A DNA stretch of 64,000 bases from Grammothele lineata (lineage: Eukaryota; Basidiomycota; Agaricomycetes; Polyporales; Polyporaceae). The stretch is taken from positions 1-64,000 of the forward strand of contig NDFF03000090.1 of the NCBI GenBank assembly GCA_002150815.3. Direction: 5' to 3'. The notes beneath the pieces are model-generated. The model did no database searches. It was not told where the DNA came from and saw only the letters and a program-made list of their open reading frames with translations. Positions 31,701 to 41,041 of this stretch are shown here, in pieces; within the stretch, counting starts at the first letter, position 1, and every line of letters starts with the position of its first letter. Made by a program: the position numbers and the translations under genes.

Positions 31701-34700
31701 GGAAGCCCCGGAGCAACTCCTTGGACGTTGGAACCTTCCAGTTCATCACAGAGTCGACCTTGTCTGGGTCCATACGAATCCCGTGGTCGTCTACAATGCG
31801 CCCAAGTATCTTCATTTCTCTGCACAGAAAATGAAGCTTTGTTGCACTCAGGTACAGTCGTTCTCGTCTCAGGATGTCCACTACAATCTTGACGTGCTGA
31901 ATGTGTTCCTCCAGCGTGTCAGAATAGATTGTGATGTCGTCTAGATAGACATCCATGAAGACGCCAATGTAGGGACCAAATATATGATTCATTAGGCTCT
32001 GGTAAGTCGCCACAGCATTACAGTCGCCCTGCTGAAGCACCAGGCTGACCATATTCCCATCTGGGGTCGTCATAGCTGTTCGTTCTACATGCTCGGGCTC
32101 TACCCGGATCTGCTCATAGGCATCCTTGCCATCAATCAATGTCCAGAACGGTTTCCTCGAAATGCGTCGCAGAATCGCCTCCATATCTGGTAAGGGAGAC
32201 GTTACTTTGTGTGTATTCGCATTTCGCTCACGGAGATCACATACCACACGCAGACGAGGGGGAATTCCCTTCACTCCGGTCCCAGGCTTCGTTAGAAGCA
32301 GCATAGGCGAAGTATTGCGTGCATTGGTCATGCGCCAACGTCCGGACTTGAGGTAAGCATCGCGTTTCTCGATCCAGCTTGCCCTGTGTGCATCGGGGCA
32401 CTTAGACGGTCGCCAGGAGTACACCTTGTTCTCATCTATGAGAGGAATCCGATGATTAATAGCACGGAGCGGTGGGAGCGGCGAGTCGCTTGCTTCCTTG
32501 CAGATAGGTGCTGCGTACTCTTGCAGCTCCTTCTGCGCTGCCTCCAGCCGGCCGTCGAGAACGTCAGCTGCAAGGGACTGTAGCACTCTGACCTGCTTTC
32601 CCTCAATAGGCATTGTGCTCGCGCTCCCAATCACTACAGCGGTAGGATTGAAAGCGAGGGACACCTTGTGCTGGAACATAAAAGGTGTCCCAAGGATTAT
32701 ATCATAGTTCAGAAGGTTAACGACATCGAAATATCGATCCTCCTTTACTCGCTGATATTCCATAGTCGTGCGGCAGCCGAAGTTGATCTTTGCCCGAGAA
32801 CCCTGCACGGCAAGATGCACAGGCAGCGGTTTCTCGAGCTCGAAGACTCGGACACCAATCTGGTGAGCCAGCTTCGAAGACATGAAGTCCGACAATGATC
32901 CAGAGTCGAGCAATGCGCGCGCAGGATGCCCATTGACATGCACAACCACCACTATAGGTTCCGGAATGAGTCGAGTGAAATCCCGAGGTGAGGCAGCATT
33001 CCGTTGGATGGCATGAATCATGCTCACGCTGCCGTCTCGGGAAGTGCGAGCGGCAATGGCATTCAATTGCAGGGAGATCCCAGGAGGCCCATGGTCCCCG
33101 GAATCTATGCAGCCAAAGAGTGCGGTAAGCTCGCCCTCCAAATCCTCGATTCTGAACCTCTCCCGACATCCGAGCTTTCGGATGTGAGTGGCATATAGGT
33201 TCGGAAGGTCAAGATAATCATTCTCAAGCAGCTCGGCCGGTATGTCGAGGGCTGCGCCCAAGTACAGGTCATAAACGCGCACTATGCGGCCCATCTGACG
33301 AGCTGTGAAGCGCAGAATATCAGGACCGAGCTCATCCTCTGGCCACGGGATGTGCGCTTCAAGCACGGCGCGAGCACCAATGGCGAGCGCATGGCCCATC
33401 TTCTCACCGCTATGTGAGAGGAAACAGTGCTGATGATCCTGTGCTGGCTCGAAGGTATGCACGACTACTTTTCGGTACCAGGCAGGCGGATTAAAATCCG
33501 GATCTCTCAGCCGTTCCGTCTCGATGAGAGTGTCAAACCGAGCATGCATTACAACATGCAGCTGTGGCGTCGTCCGGTAGACGTTTGCAAAGTAATCATC
33601 CCCATCGTCGAAGTCCACTGCTGAGCAGCAGTACGGACCGTAGACTGAGAGGAGGTAGGTGAGTCTCTTTGCATACAGGTCTCCCAAACGAGTCCGTGGA
33701 CGCCCCTCCTTCACTGTGGAAGGCCAGGGTGTACGAATATTTGTGTGATTGTACTCTGTGACCGGCATAGGAATGGTGTCGTCCCGGAGGACCCCAGGTG
33801 CGTCGCTAAGGCTGTATTCCATGCCGTCAAGTGTCATAGAGAATAAATCAATACCCGCAGACGTTTCAGTCGACTCTGCCAAAGCGCGCAGCGCTTCCGT
33901 GTCGTCTGGCGGCCCGTTAGGCAGTCCCATATGGAACGAAGTAACCCCGGGAGGTTTCCCCTTCTTCGAGGACTTAACCTTGTCACTCCGGGGACAGTTT
34001 CGAGAGTAGTGACCTGCCTGGCCGCATGTGTAGCAAGTGTCCGATGCCAGACGTTCTGCCTTCGTCTGAGGGTCAAGCTTAGGACCAGACAATCCAGAAT
34101 TCTGTCCGGTCTGTCCCTGACGAGCAGACATCCTGTTCTTGTCTCTGTTAGGTCCGAAAGTACCAGACTGCGGCTTACGCTGGCTGCTTCCAGCCCCGGA
34201 GGTACCCTGAGACGTCCGGAATGAAGACCCAGACGTTCGGAACGTTGAACGACCCCCAGAGGACTTGTGGAATGCCCCAGAACGCGGGCGGCGGTCTCCA
34301 GAGTCATGCTCGGGAGCACCAGAGTGCTTTCCTGCACGCTTCGATACTCGTTCCGCAATCTCGATAATTTCGGCAGCTTCGAGCACTTCCTCCCAACGCG
34401 AGGAAGGTGTGAGGTTCCGCTTCCATAGCTCGCTCTGAATGAGTCGATTGAGTCCATTCCAGAGTTTGTTAACCTTGTCACGCTCGGACAGGAACCCAAC
34501 CATGAGGAACAGAGTCTCAAGCTCGTGAACAAAGTCACGGACACTCCGGTCTCGCTGCTGACACTTGTCTAGCTTCTCCTGCATCTGCAGGCGATAGTCG
34601 ATGGGGAAACAATAATTGAATAGCTCAATAAAAATCTCTCGAAGCGTCCAGCGACGTTTTGACGCAGAGATAGTGGTAACATAAAAGCTGTAAGCCTTTC

Positions 34701-36270
34701 CCTTCAGGAAATTAGAGACCGAAGAGGGCACCATCTCCTTGCGGACATTATGTCCGGAGATGTATTCCACAGTCTGTCTCATAAACTTGTGGAATAACTG
34801 AGCATCTGCACGCCCGTCATAAGCCTCAGGCTTTTCAGGCTTGAGCCAAGGCTTCTTCTTCTTACTAGAGCCACGCTCGGTCTCACTAGAGGAGTTCGAC
34901 GAACTTTCAGAAGAAGAGGAGCTCGAGGACGGGCTTCGGCGTCGACGATCGTGACGACGACCACGAGATGCCTCGCTCTCGGAGCTAGAGGAGGAGTCCG
35001 ACGGGTCATCGGGGTGTCCTCCGCCTATGAGATTCTCAAATGCCTGGCCTAGGTAGCTACCAGGCTCAAGCTGAGCAATCGGACGCATTGTCGAGCCTGC
35101 TCTGTCTCCAGTGACACCTGGGGTACGTTCCTTCTGAGATGAACCCTGCAGAGCAATTCCGACGAGCTCTGAGTCATCCCGGAGACGTGAGGCACGCTTA
35201 GAGGACTTCTTCTTCTTGGTCTTAGAGGTGCGCGACGAGGACGAGTCCCCAGTACGAGAAGCAGCCCGAAGGTGCTCAACCTCACGCTGGAGGCTATCCA
35301 AACGTCGCAGTAACTCATCCTGCCCAGCCGAGGCCTCCTGAACGTTGCCTACAGCTGGCGGAGCCACGTCCTCATCATGCAAGGACACAGCGGGAGGATC
35401 AACCGTGCTAGAAGCCCGAGCCTGCTTGCGGGCTTCCCAAAATGCGAGCATATCCCGCTGCTCGTCCGAGTCATAACCGTCAAGCCGGTTGTCTCTCAAC
35501 GACTTCTGGGTGTTATAGATGTCAAACTCACGCTGCTGCGCGGTCGGGTCGAGCTCGACATGCGGAATACTGACGGCGCCCCAGTTGCGGGCATCAACCG
35601 TCTTACCCTTATCGACACGAGTCGATGGACCCTCAACTCGAGAGTCCGAAGACGGGCTCGACAGGACGTGACGTCTCGCGCCCTGAGCCACATCCATACG
35701 ACGAGCATACAGCTCGCGCTCAGCCGGGGTGAACTGACCCTCAGCTTGCTCAACAGCCTGTCGCTGCGGCGAGGCCAATGCCGGCGATGGAACAGGCAAG
35801 CCGGCGGACATCGCGCTCGCATCCCGCGCGGCGGGATAGTCCGAGCCGGTGCTCCGGCGGCGACGACGATGGACGACCTTCCAAGGTCCGTTCCCATCGT
35901 CATCCGAGGCGTCCTCAATGGTCACGCGTCGGACAGGCGACTCGACCAGGAGCTCGGTCGACGTCGCGAGAGGGGTGAGGGAAGGTGAATGAGATTGGTT
36001 TAAAGCCGCCTCCACGGCATCCGATGCGACGCCCGAAGGCGGGGACCGGGCTCTCGAGCTCGCCGCCTGACTGTAAGTCACGCCGGGTCTGCGCTCGGCA
36101 CTGCCTGCACGGCTCTGGGTATGGGTGATATGCTCGACTGCCACCTCGGGCAGTGAGCTGGACCTAGGACGGGGAGCGTCAGCCACGGGGACGGGGACTG
36201 GCTGCTCACCTATGAGAACCGGGGAGGGTGGTGCCGGGCGAGGGTGACGAAGATTGTAGCGGGCCGACAT
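27433..36270 (-). CDS. Gag-Pol polyprotein of a Ty3/gypsy element
   Basis: A single frame of 2945 codons from the ATG at 36270. Residues 1 to about 440 are disordered, Ser/Arg-rich. A retrotransposon Gag domain lies at about 470-610 (KAYSFYV ... CQQRDRSVRDFVHELETLF) and a CCHC knuckle at about 742-755 (CYTCGQAGHYSRNCP). The aspartic protease has DSGS at 1122. The reverse transcriptase spans about 1270-1470 with YLDD at 1442. RNase H lies at about 1590-1710 (TDGSHGG ... ADALSRI). The integrase has a HHCC finger at about 1990-2045 and a catalytic triad D2071, D2135, E2171 with the exact D35E spacing. A chromodomain-like end lies at about 2340-2410 (EWAISSITAHHGTGDRALF). All catalytic residues are intact. 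After about residue 2500 the frame overlaps the 455-codon extra ORF; its Gly/Arg-rich translation there looks like a frame shadow, so the true C-terminus may be earlier. Confidence 0.92.
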   Translation of the reverse strand: MSARYNLRHPRPAPPSPVLIGEQPVPVPVADAPRPRSSSLPEVAVEHITHTQSRAGSAERRPGVTYSQAASSRARSPPSGVASDAVEAALNQSHSPSLTPLATSTELLVESPVRRVTIEDASDDDGNGPWKVVHRRRRRSTGSDYPAARDASAMSAGLPVPSPALASPQRQAVEQAEGQFTPAERELYARRMDVAQGARRHVLSSPSSDSRVEGPSTRVDKGKTVDARNWGAVSIPHVELDPTAQQREFDIYNTQKSLRDNRLDGYDSDEQRDMLAFWEARKQARASSTVDPPAVSLHDEDVAPPAVGNVQEASAGQDELLRRLDSLQREVEHLRAASRTGDSSSSRTSKTKKKKSSKRASRLRDDSELVGIALQGSSQKERTPGVTGDRAGSTMRPIAQLEPGSYLGQAFENLIGGGHPDDPSDSSSSSESEASRGRRHDRRRRSPSSSSSSSESSSNSSSETERGSSKKKKPWLKPEKPEAYDGRADAQLFHKFMRQTVEYISGHNVRKEMVPSSVSNFLKGKAYSFYVTTISASKRRWTLREIFIELFNYCFPIDYRLQMQEKLDKCQQRDRSVRDFVHELETLFLMVGFLSERDKVNKLWNGLNRLIQSELWKRNLTPSSRWEEVLEAAEIIEIAERVSKRAGKHSGAPEHDSGDRRPRSGAFHKSSGGRSTFRTSGSSFRTSQGTSGAGSSQRKPQSGTFGPNRDKNRMSARQGQTGQNSGLSGPKLDPQTKAERLASDTCYTCGQAGHYSRNCPRSDKVKSSKKGKPPGVTSFHMGLPNGPPDDTEALRALAESTETSAGIDLFSMTLDGMEYSLSDAPGVLRDDTIPMPVTEYNHTNIRTPWPSTVKEGRPRTRLGDLYAKRLTYLLSVYGPYCCSAVDFDDGDDYFANVYRTTPQLHVVMHARFDTLIETERLRDPDFNPPAWYRKVVVHTFEPAQDHQHCFLSHSGEKMGHALAIGARAVLEAHIPWPEDELGPDILRFTARQMGRIVRVYDLYLGAALDIPAELLENDYLDLPNLYATHIRKLGCRERFRIEDLEGELTALFGCIDSGDHGPPGISLQLNAIAARTSRDGSVSMIHAIQRNAASPRDFTRLIPEPIVVVVHVNGHPARALLDSGSLSDFMSSKLAHQIGVRVFELEKPLPVHLAVQGSRAKINFGCRTTMEYQRVKEDRYFDVVNLLNYDIILGTPFMFQHKVSLAFNPTAVVIGSASTMPIEGKQVRVLQSLAADVLDGRLEAAQKELQEYAAPICKEASDSPLPPLRAINHRIPLIDENKVYSWRPSKCPDAHRASWIEKRDAYLKSGRWRMTNARNTSPMLLLTKPGTGVKGIPPRLRVVCDLRERNANTHKVTSPLPDMEAILRRISRKPFWTLIDGKDAYEQIRVEPEHVERTAMTTPDGNMVSLVLQQGDCNAVATYQSLMNHIFGPYIGVFMDVYLDDITIYSDTLEEHIQHVKIVVDILRRERLYLSATKLHFLCREMKILGRIVDDHGIRMDPDKVDSVMNWKVPTSKELLRGFLGSVGYLADDIATVRIPMGILTSLTGSESSFKWDYTHQRAFDEIKRLMQAHRDHHRVPLDYSPSAPPIWLVTDGSHGGIAGVVTQGEDFRHGQVAAFFSAKLSSAQMNYPVHEIEMLAGVEAMRRHRDILLGCQFTWVTDHKGLIHLLNQRNLSGRQARWLEKISEYNFSIQHVPGVENVLADALSRIYSNEQPGTVRASSEYVQYDYDDEPLLATAANSITMPVLVEQEGRAHALTPQDVPARPQRMRKPRAPRAAPLDTLVERRSESGGRATSAQLTSRAGQGIAPRSRTKRVQTSATPARSHVVPHASHDGQQEGASPPESITTADNAPSTQRSLEEVASLTDQPEQPSELIPEDHVSSEAAADVSAGVPGVQPSDGPFTAPDAQPSSEAAAETSSEPLLDHIAEASGGIHLESEIRNRYGEDSFFAAILANPKQYKNFVVQDGLVMLRDSGRSLLCIPSIVVSGRNVREIVISHAHSLLAHLGPHKTSSLLRDHVWWKTLLPDVQKYCDTCMTCKRSKPSNQKPYGLLNPLPVPSAPWEAIGIDFVGPLPESKNRDGKFDSICTIIDLLTGMVHLVPCRTNYRARDVAELVFSEIYKLHGLPRSIVSDRDVLFTSTFWTHLHKLIGVELRMSSAYHPESDGSTERANRTVSQMLRQCVGTNQRDWVSKLPAIEFAINLARSESTGYAPFFLNTGRMPCPMIWDAPQPDEFPGVRVYAQRVKTAIMAAHDSIIAARTKHSRDANRRRRPAPFVEGDLIYLSTKNIALPKGLARKLAPKFIGPYRISKDFGNGSFRVELPPSLKRRGIHNVFHASLLRAHEPNDDRLFPGRLDTQVFDLEDKDNEWAISSITAHHGTGDRALFEAAWKSGDKTWLPYTSVAHLNALKAYLEAQGCDTVAELPEGTAQPPDDPQVFVGALSLQAEGLSQLRDFDKGPRDVRAKGFHPPIPLVRFPAQNSICPLTPLTHHSPSTSGPTHCGRTPAITVAYSPAYTDYAGTPGQEVHDEDFRLDGFEQLRLEACPVQAPSSAHAAHPDRGAHCGGSEGRTHLQLPPGFLRALPHDAGTAGASCSQREVVEPGEGDSPGGLPPVRGPMVPGQGERPRLGGRQPGPLDKSVRQAVSPPPSPLTSGAPRLQPDGRSGSPPGAEAGGEGLPLGCGAGNPLPGGQAEGVRGAPGAARSTRGSDRSDSSVASAARFYAEADEDEETLRSASPRRIIVICDNFYLSFPGLDHHCAPIEAEVRRGRTSERSPGAGLQRTRCSPSVRSSSGFRGAHGHAGPRLGRRGRELPAGAPRARMGRFGPHPEPVHGPRAFAGYGRGYPNGGRDGHVHSGGHGGRAGFDPGRRGRHDTPVGAPRGVPFHRYGRGPFRTGPPYGDHFDRRSGRDLRGRSPDVFEARVRGHGGNYGFFLRGGGGARSRWD

Positions 36271-36419
36271 TGTCGAGAGCGAAGGGGGTATTGGGTGAGT
36301 GTCGCCGAGAGGAGAGTCGAGTTGATCAGACTCGATGTTGCCCAGACGGAGACGAGAGGGAGAGAGAGTTGGGAGTGCGAAGTTCTAGTGTTCGAGAGAA
36401 GACGAGACTGTCAAAAATA

Positions 36420-36758
36420 TGTCGCAGTCGCGGATCGCGAGCGAACCGGTGTTGCGACACGGGGGAGAGAAGAGGTTCGCGCGGAGACTGACAGGGGTAG
36501 GGTCTGTCAATTGCGAGAACACTAGGGGCATCGCCCCGCGAAGGTACCAGCCTTATATACAAGACAGACGAGTCACGAGACGAGGCGGCAAGGAGCGGAC
36601 GGAGCGCGGGGACTCCCGGAGACGATACGAGTGAGACGGGGTCGAGAGAGGAGAGATAACGGGCGAAGAACGAGCGTGAGGGGTAGTAAGCGAGGATGAC
36701 TAAGGAACGTGGGACGGAAAAGGTAAGGTAAGCGCGCGAGGGAGCGTGCGCCGTTACA
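36420..36758 (-). repeat. 5' LTR of the Ty3/gypsy element
   Basis: 339 bp, matching 26892-27229 with three substitutions and one indel. It drives the minus-strand element: a TATATAAGG motif lies near 36560 on the minus strand and the Gag-Pol ATG is about 150 bp downstream at 36270. The outer side begins GAAAGGTTCGCG. Confidence 0.93.
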
Positions 36759-37178
36759 GAAAGGTTCGCGCCCCTGATCACGATCGTACTCAACGCCGCC
36801 CATCAGCGAGCGGAGTATATTGGCGCCCAAGATACCCGACGCCTGATTGGCTAGGGGTCTCGGGACCGAGAGGATGTTGATGGGTACTTAGAGTGCGCTA
36901 TTATGTAAGTAAGCGATATGTTTGGGGACCCCTCAAGCCTTTCCCGAGCTCTGACAGCTTCTGACAGCCGACGGTATGTGAAGAGGTGGAATATCGGAAA
37001 ACCGGGACACCCGGTATATAACCTCGTGAGTCGTGCCTGGAATATATTGAAATCGTATTACCCCAAGAAGATCCATGATTATGGACGACGATATGGTACA
37101 CAAGGTATCGATACATGGTATATGTATGTATGTTGCTTCACCTCACCGTTCCAAGACTCCAAAGATCCAAGGCAGCTT
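36759..37178. other. Intergenic stretch right of the retrotransposon
   Basis: No supported gene. It forms the 3' flank of the minus-strand membrane-protein gene and the right flank of the retroelement. Confidence 0.4.
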
Positions 37179-38392
37179 TCACGGCGGCTGCTGCACCCGC
37201 CCCAACTGCGGCCAGTGCGGTCTATGCCGCTCCTGCTCCTGCATCTGCGCCTGCGCCTCCCTCTGCTCCCCCTCCCGCTCCTGCTGCACCTGCGCCCGCC
37301 GCCTCCTCCTCACGAGCACTAGCCCAAAGATGACCCCGGCGGTGAGCAGGGCGGCGCCGAGGAGCGCGCCGAGGACTTCGGCGGCGATGGCGCCGCTGCT
37401 TTGGCCGCTGCTCGAGGACTGGTCTGCAGCGGCGCTGCTGGAGGGGACGACGACGGAGGGGGTGACGGTCGGTAGGCCGGTGGTGGTCGCTGCTGGGGAC
37501 GAGGGGGAGACGAATGGCGCTGTGCTTTAAGAAGACCGGCATTATTACTCACCTAGAGCAGAGACGCGTCCGCACTAGGAAGGAATACGTACTTGTTGTC
37601 CGAGACAGTCACGACGATAGCGTCGATGTCGAGCCGAGTGGGGAACGCGGAGTCTTCGAAGGTGAGCGCGAGGGTGGTGACGAGCTCCTCGGCGAGGCCG
37701 ATGACCTCGAGCGGCTGCACGGAGCTGTTCACCTGCGCGGTGACGGAGACGACGGGGTTGGAGGTCGAGACGGAGACGTTGACGAGCGCGGTGGAGTTGG
37801 GCGAGGTCTTGATGGAGAGCGAGAGCGCTGCACGCGAGTGACGCAGGAATGGGATGGCGTTAGCGTTGAGCAGAAAGGCACGAGACCGCGTTTGCGATAC
37901 CGTTACGCGAAGGAGCCTGGAGATCTAAAATCGAGATGGGGGCTCACCTCGGACGGAGAGGAAGAGCTGGGGGATGAACCCCCCACTCGCGTTCGTCGCG
38001 CCAGAGGTGGTGGTTATCGTCCCATCCGAGGCGTTGGGCGAAGCGACGATCTGCCTGAATTGCGCCCGCCCAGGAGAGCAAAGAGACAAAGGCAGGGACG
38101 GATGTGGAGAGAGGGGGAGTGAGATCTCGGATGTGGGGCGCGGGGCCAATATGATCGGAGGCGGGACGCACCACGAGCTGCTACAGGGCCCGGCGCCAGC
38201 CGAGGGGAGCGTCAGGCCGCACGCCTGGGGGCTGTAGATGATCTGGGACGCGGTGTCTTCGAGGGTGATGTTGAGCGTCGCGTGCGCGGCGAGTGCGAGG
38301 GCGAGTACGACGACGGCGACGAGGCTGGGCCCCCCTAGAGCGAGCGAGGGGACAGCGAGCAGCGCTGCCAGCAGATGCAGGAGCACGGACAT
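37179..38392 (-). CDS. Secreted-type single-pass membrane protein, Ser/Thr-rich, ~302 aa
   Basis: Four exons join in frame: 38392-38172, 38054-37948, 37827-37593 and 37524-37179 (303 codons with stop). Residues 1 to about 37 are a hydrophobic signal peptide (MSVLLHLLAALLAVPSLALG). The ectodomain has Cys residues, many Asn-X-Ser/Thr sites and valine-rich beta-type repeats (TALVNVSVSTSNPVVSVTAQ), then a Pro/Ser/Thr stalk. One membrane span lies at about residues 225-250 (VLGALLGAALLTAGVIFGLVLV). A five-Arg stop-transfer patch and a Gln/Glu/Arg-rich cytosolic tail follow. This layout resembles fungal cell-surface sensors and mucin-like proteins, but no named domain is recognised. It is divergent from the similarly built gene at 39.1-41.0 kb. 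Confidence 0.75.
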
Positions 38393-39061
38393 GCTGGCAG
38401 GCTGTCATGGACGACGGAGAGGATGTCGCGGCTGATGAGGGATCGGGGGGTGCGTCTATCCGCCATGGCAACGCCATGAGCGTGAGCCCTGCACGCCGCC
38501 AGGCCGCCGCGTCCGTCCGGCGATGCGCGCCAGGCGGGGCGTTAGAGGGACACAGAAGAGGCTTGGAATGGGCCGTCGGGGTTCGCCCTTGGCGTGTCCA
38601 GGCCGGCTCCTGCGCGGTGGTTCGCGTCTCGTCGCGCTGCATGAGGGCAAGAAGGAGCCCTCCGCTGCGAGAGGGAGCGTGTGTCGCCGGGAGCGGAGCG
38701 GGCGGGCACGCGCCGGGCCGGAAGCCAATAATAAATCTTGTTATCGTTGGTTATCGGAGTTTAGCCCGAGCTGTCAGCAATTTGGTGACCGTGATGGCCA
38801 CGCGCGTGCCCGAACAAGCAGCGAGCGTGTGGGCGCTCCGGCGGGCGAGGGCGTCGCACGCGGGGCCATCGCTCGTCCGCCCTCCGCTCGCTCTTCGCTC
38901 TTCGTCCTCGTCCCCATCTTCGTCCACCCCTCCCGCCTCGCAGTCGTCTTCCAGCACCCTTCCGCTCCTTCAAGGCTGCTCGAAGTCCCACTCGGGGATC
39001 GCCACTCTTTTCCTATCACGCTCTTTCTCTCCTCCATCATCCACAGACAAGACGAACGAAA
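38393..39061. promoter_or_regulatory. Shared intergenic region of two divergent membrane-protein genes
   Basis: About 670 bp separate the start codons of the minus-strand gene ending at 38392 and the plus-strand gene starting at 39062. It is GC-rich on the left and becomes CT-rich just before 39062 (CTCTTTTCCTATCACGCTCT...), typical of fungal core promoters. No defined operator was recognised. Confidence 0.45.
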
Positions 39062-41041
39062 ATGCTGGACGATGTTGTCTTTGACAAGCGTGCTCTCCAC
39101 CGCCGCGTCTCTGGTGGCCCTCGCCGCCTGAACAACCGCGTCTTCACCCCCACTGCCATCTTTACGCCTTTTGGCCCGACGGACACCGCCACGTCCGCCA
39201 CGACGACCAGTGAGTGTAACTCTATCATAGTTTGTTGCGGGGATAGCTAGGCACCCGAAAGTCGCGCATACACCCTGCTGGGCTCATGTCGAATCCTTCG
39301 TTTAACTGACGGGGTCTGCACTCTGCAGCGGCCGCTCTTCCTACTACGACGAGCACTTTTGATCCGTTCTCGTTCACCAACATCTTTGGCACGACTTCGT
39401 CGTCGTCGACTTCTTCCACGACGTCCCTCACGACGTCTTCGTCGACGAGCACGACTGCCTTGTCCACCACCTCCACCACTTCCACCTCTACCTCTACGAC
39501 CTCTTCCTTCACTACCTCGACCACGCCCACGACAACCTCTTCTTCGACTACTCCTCTGACGACCGCTGCTGCCGCTTCGACCGTTCCCGATATCGACGTT
39601 ACCGTCACTCAGTCTCTGACGCGCTCCTCGCTGACTACTGCTGCTGCCGCTGCTACGAGCTCCGCGGCGGCGACGACTACCTCAACTAGCAAGGGTGTCG
39701 TTGTCGGTGGCATCGTTGCTGCCATCATCGGTGTCGCGGGCATCCTCTTTGCCGTCGTCTACTTCATTGTACGTGTGTTTTCCCACGTCCGTCTGCATCC
39801 GTGATTGACTTGGGTTTGTCTAGCGCCGCTCTCGCAACAACGAGGAGGATGCCGCGGCTGATTTCGATCCCGATGCCTTCCGCCGCCAGTCCACGATGCT
39901 TCCGGACGACGGCCCAGGCGGCATGGGTATGGGCCGCGCCATGTCGTACAACCGCGGTGGCGCGCGCCCTCCGACCATGATCGAGCAGAGGCTCGCGAAC
40001 GTCCCCGCGTCCTACGCCACCCCACCGATGCCTGCGCACCCGTACGGCTACGGTGCGTACGGCGCCAACCAGGGTTTCCAGCCCGGTCAGGTCTACTCGC
40101 CCAACTCGGCAGCGCCCTTCTTCCACGGTAACAACGCCAACCCGTACGGGGAGTCGCCCATCGGCTCGCCTGTCTCGGTCCCGGCGTACGACTCGCAGTT
40201 CGACGCGTACGGGAACGTCATCAGCAGGCACACCTCCGCCACCTCCAGCACCGTCATCTCCCGCGCGCCCTCGGCTCTGTCCAAGCCCGTCCCGGAGCCG
40301 CCCACCGTAGACGCGGACCCGCACGCGAACTACGTCGACGTGAGCCGCGGGAGCGTCACGCCCTTCCAGGCCGCGCAGTACGCCGAGATCTCACGCGCGC
40401 TGAACACTACGCCCCCGCAACCGCTCCCGCTCGCCGCGGTCCAGGAGGAGATGGAGCACGCGCAGGAGGTGCCGGTGCCCCCGAGCAAGGACGTCGAGCC
40501 GCTCGACCTTAAGCCGCAGGTGATCTTCGACAGCCACCTCGGCGCCCCAACCCCCAAGGAGAGCTCCTTCCCCGAGAGCCCCTTCGCGGACCCCAACATG
40601 GTTGGTATGGGCATGGCCAAGGAGCAAGCGCAACACATCCCCCGCCGCCCCTCCGAGGACTCCATCCTGACCCCTCCCGCCCCCGCTTTCTCCGGGGCCG
40701 CGAACGAGAAGGAGAGGGAGCGGGAGCGGATCGCGTCGATCCCCCCAATGCTCCCCGAGATCCACCTCCACGAACGCGCCTTCTCCCCCGTCTCGGCCGA
40801 GTTCCCCGTAGCGCCCTCCTCGGTGCGCCCCTCGCCCTCGCCGTTCTCGACCGCGTTCGACCTGCCGAGCCCGTTGCCCGGGGCGCACTTCCCCGAGAGC
40901 CCTGCTCCGACTGCTGTGACGCACGAGCAGAAGCCAGTGGCGGTGGGGGCGGTGGGGACGGCGAGAGTGCCCGCTGGGGCGAAGAGGCCGGATACGGTGT
41001 ATACGCTGTATGACGACGACGATGCGTATGGCGGTATGTGA
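39062..41041 (+). CDS. Ser/Thr-rich single-pass membrane protein with long cytosolic tail, ~601 aa
   Basis: Exons 39062-39209, 39329-39768 and 39824-41041 join in frame (602 codons with stop). After a short N-terminus, about 130 residues are almost only Ser, Thr and Ala, a likely O-glycosylated stalk. One membrane span follows at about residues 172-196 (VVVGGIVAAIIGVAGILFAV), a layout like yeast Mid2/WSC-type sensors but without a WSC domain. The cytosolic part of about 400 residues is Pro/Gly/Tyr/Ser-rich and disordered, ending YDDDDAYGGM. The inferred N-terminus (MLDDVVFDKRALHRR) is not a signal peptide. A typical signal sequence (MLSLTSVLSTAASLVALAA) exists in the +1 frame from 39072 but stops at once, so the true start is uncertain. 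A missing upstream exon or a frameshift are both possible. Confidence 0.75.

Larger units (their letters stand above)
26892..36758 (-). mobile_element. Ty3/gypsy chromovirus-like LTR retrotransposon, nearly intact, 9.87 kb
   Basis: Two direct LTRs of 338 and 339 bp bound an internal region with one long Gag-Pol frame and one extra frame. The LTRs begin TGTAAC and end GCGACA in element orientation and differ by only three substitutions and one single-base indel by eye, so the insertion is young. A short purine-rich tract (GGAGGGCG) precedes the 3' LTR. The sequence after the 5' LTR (TATTTTTGACAG) does not start with the usual TGG of a tRNA primer site. No 4-6 bp duplication flanks the element (left ...CCTCTAG, right GAAAGG...). 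Confidence 0.93.

Noticed and set aside
37075..37530. Cys-rich plus-strand frame that looks like a small secreted Cys-rich protein (CCTRPNCGQCGLCRSC)
   Set aside because: It is the exact antisense of the last exon of the membrane-protein gene, where Gln/Glu/Arg-rich codons read as Cys-rich on the other strand.
39225..39608. Minus-strand Val/Glu-rich frame of 127 codons
   Set aside because: Antisense of the Ser/Thr-rich stalk of the plus-strand membrane-protein gene.
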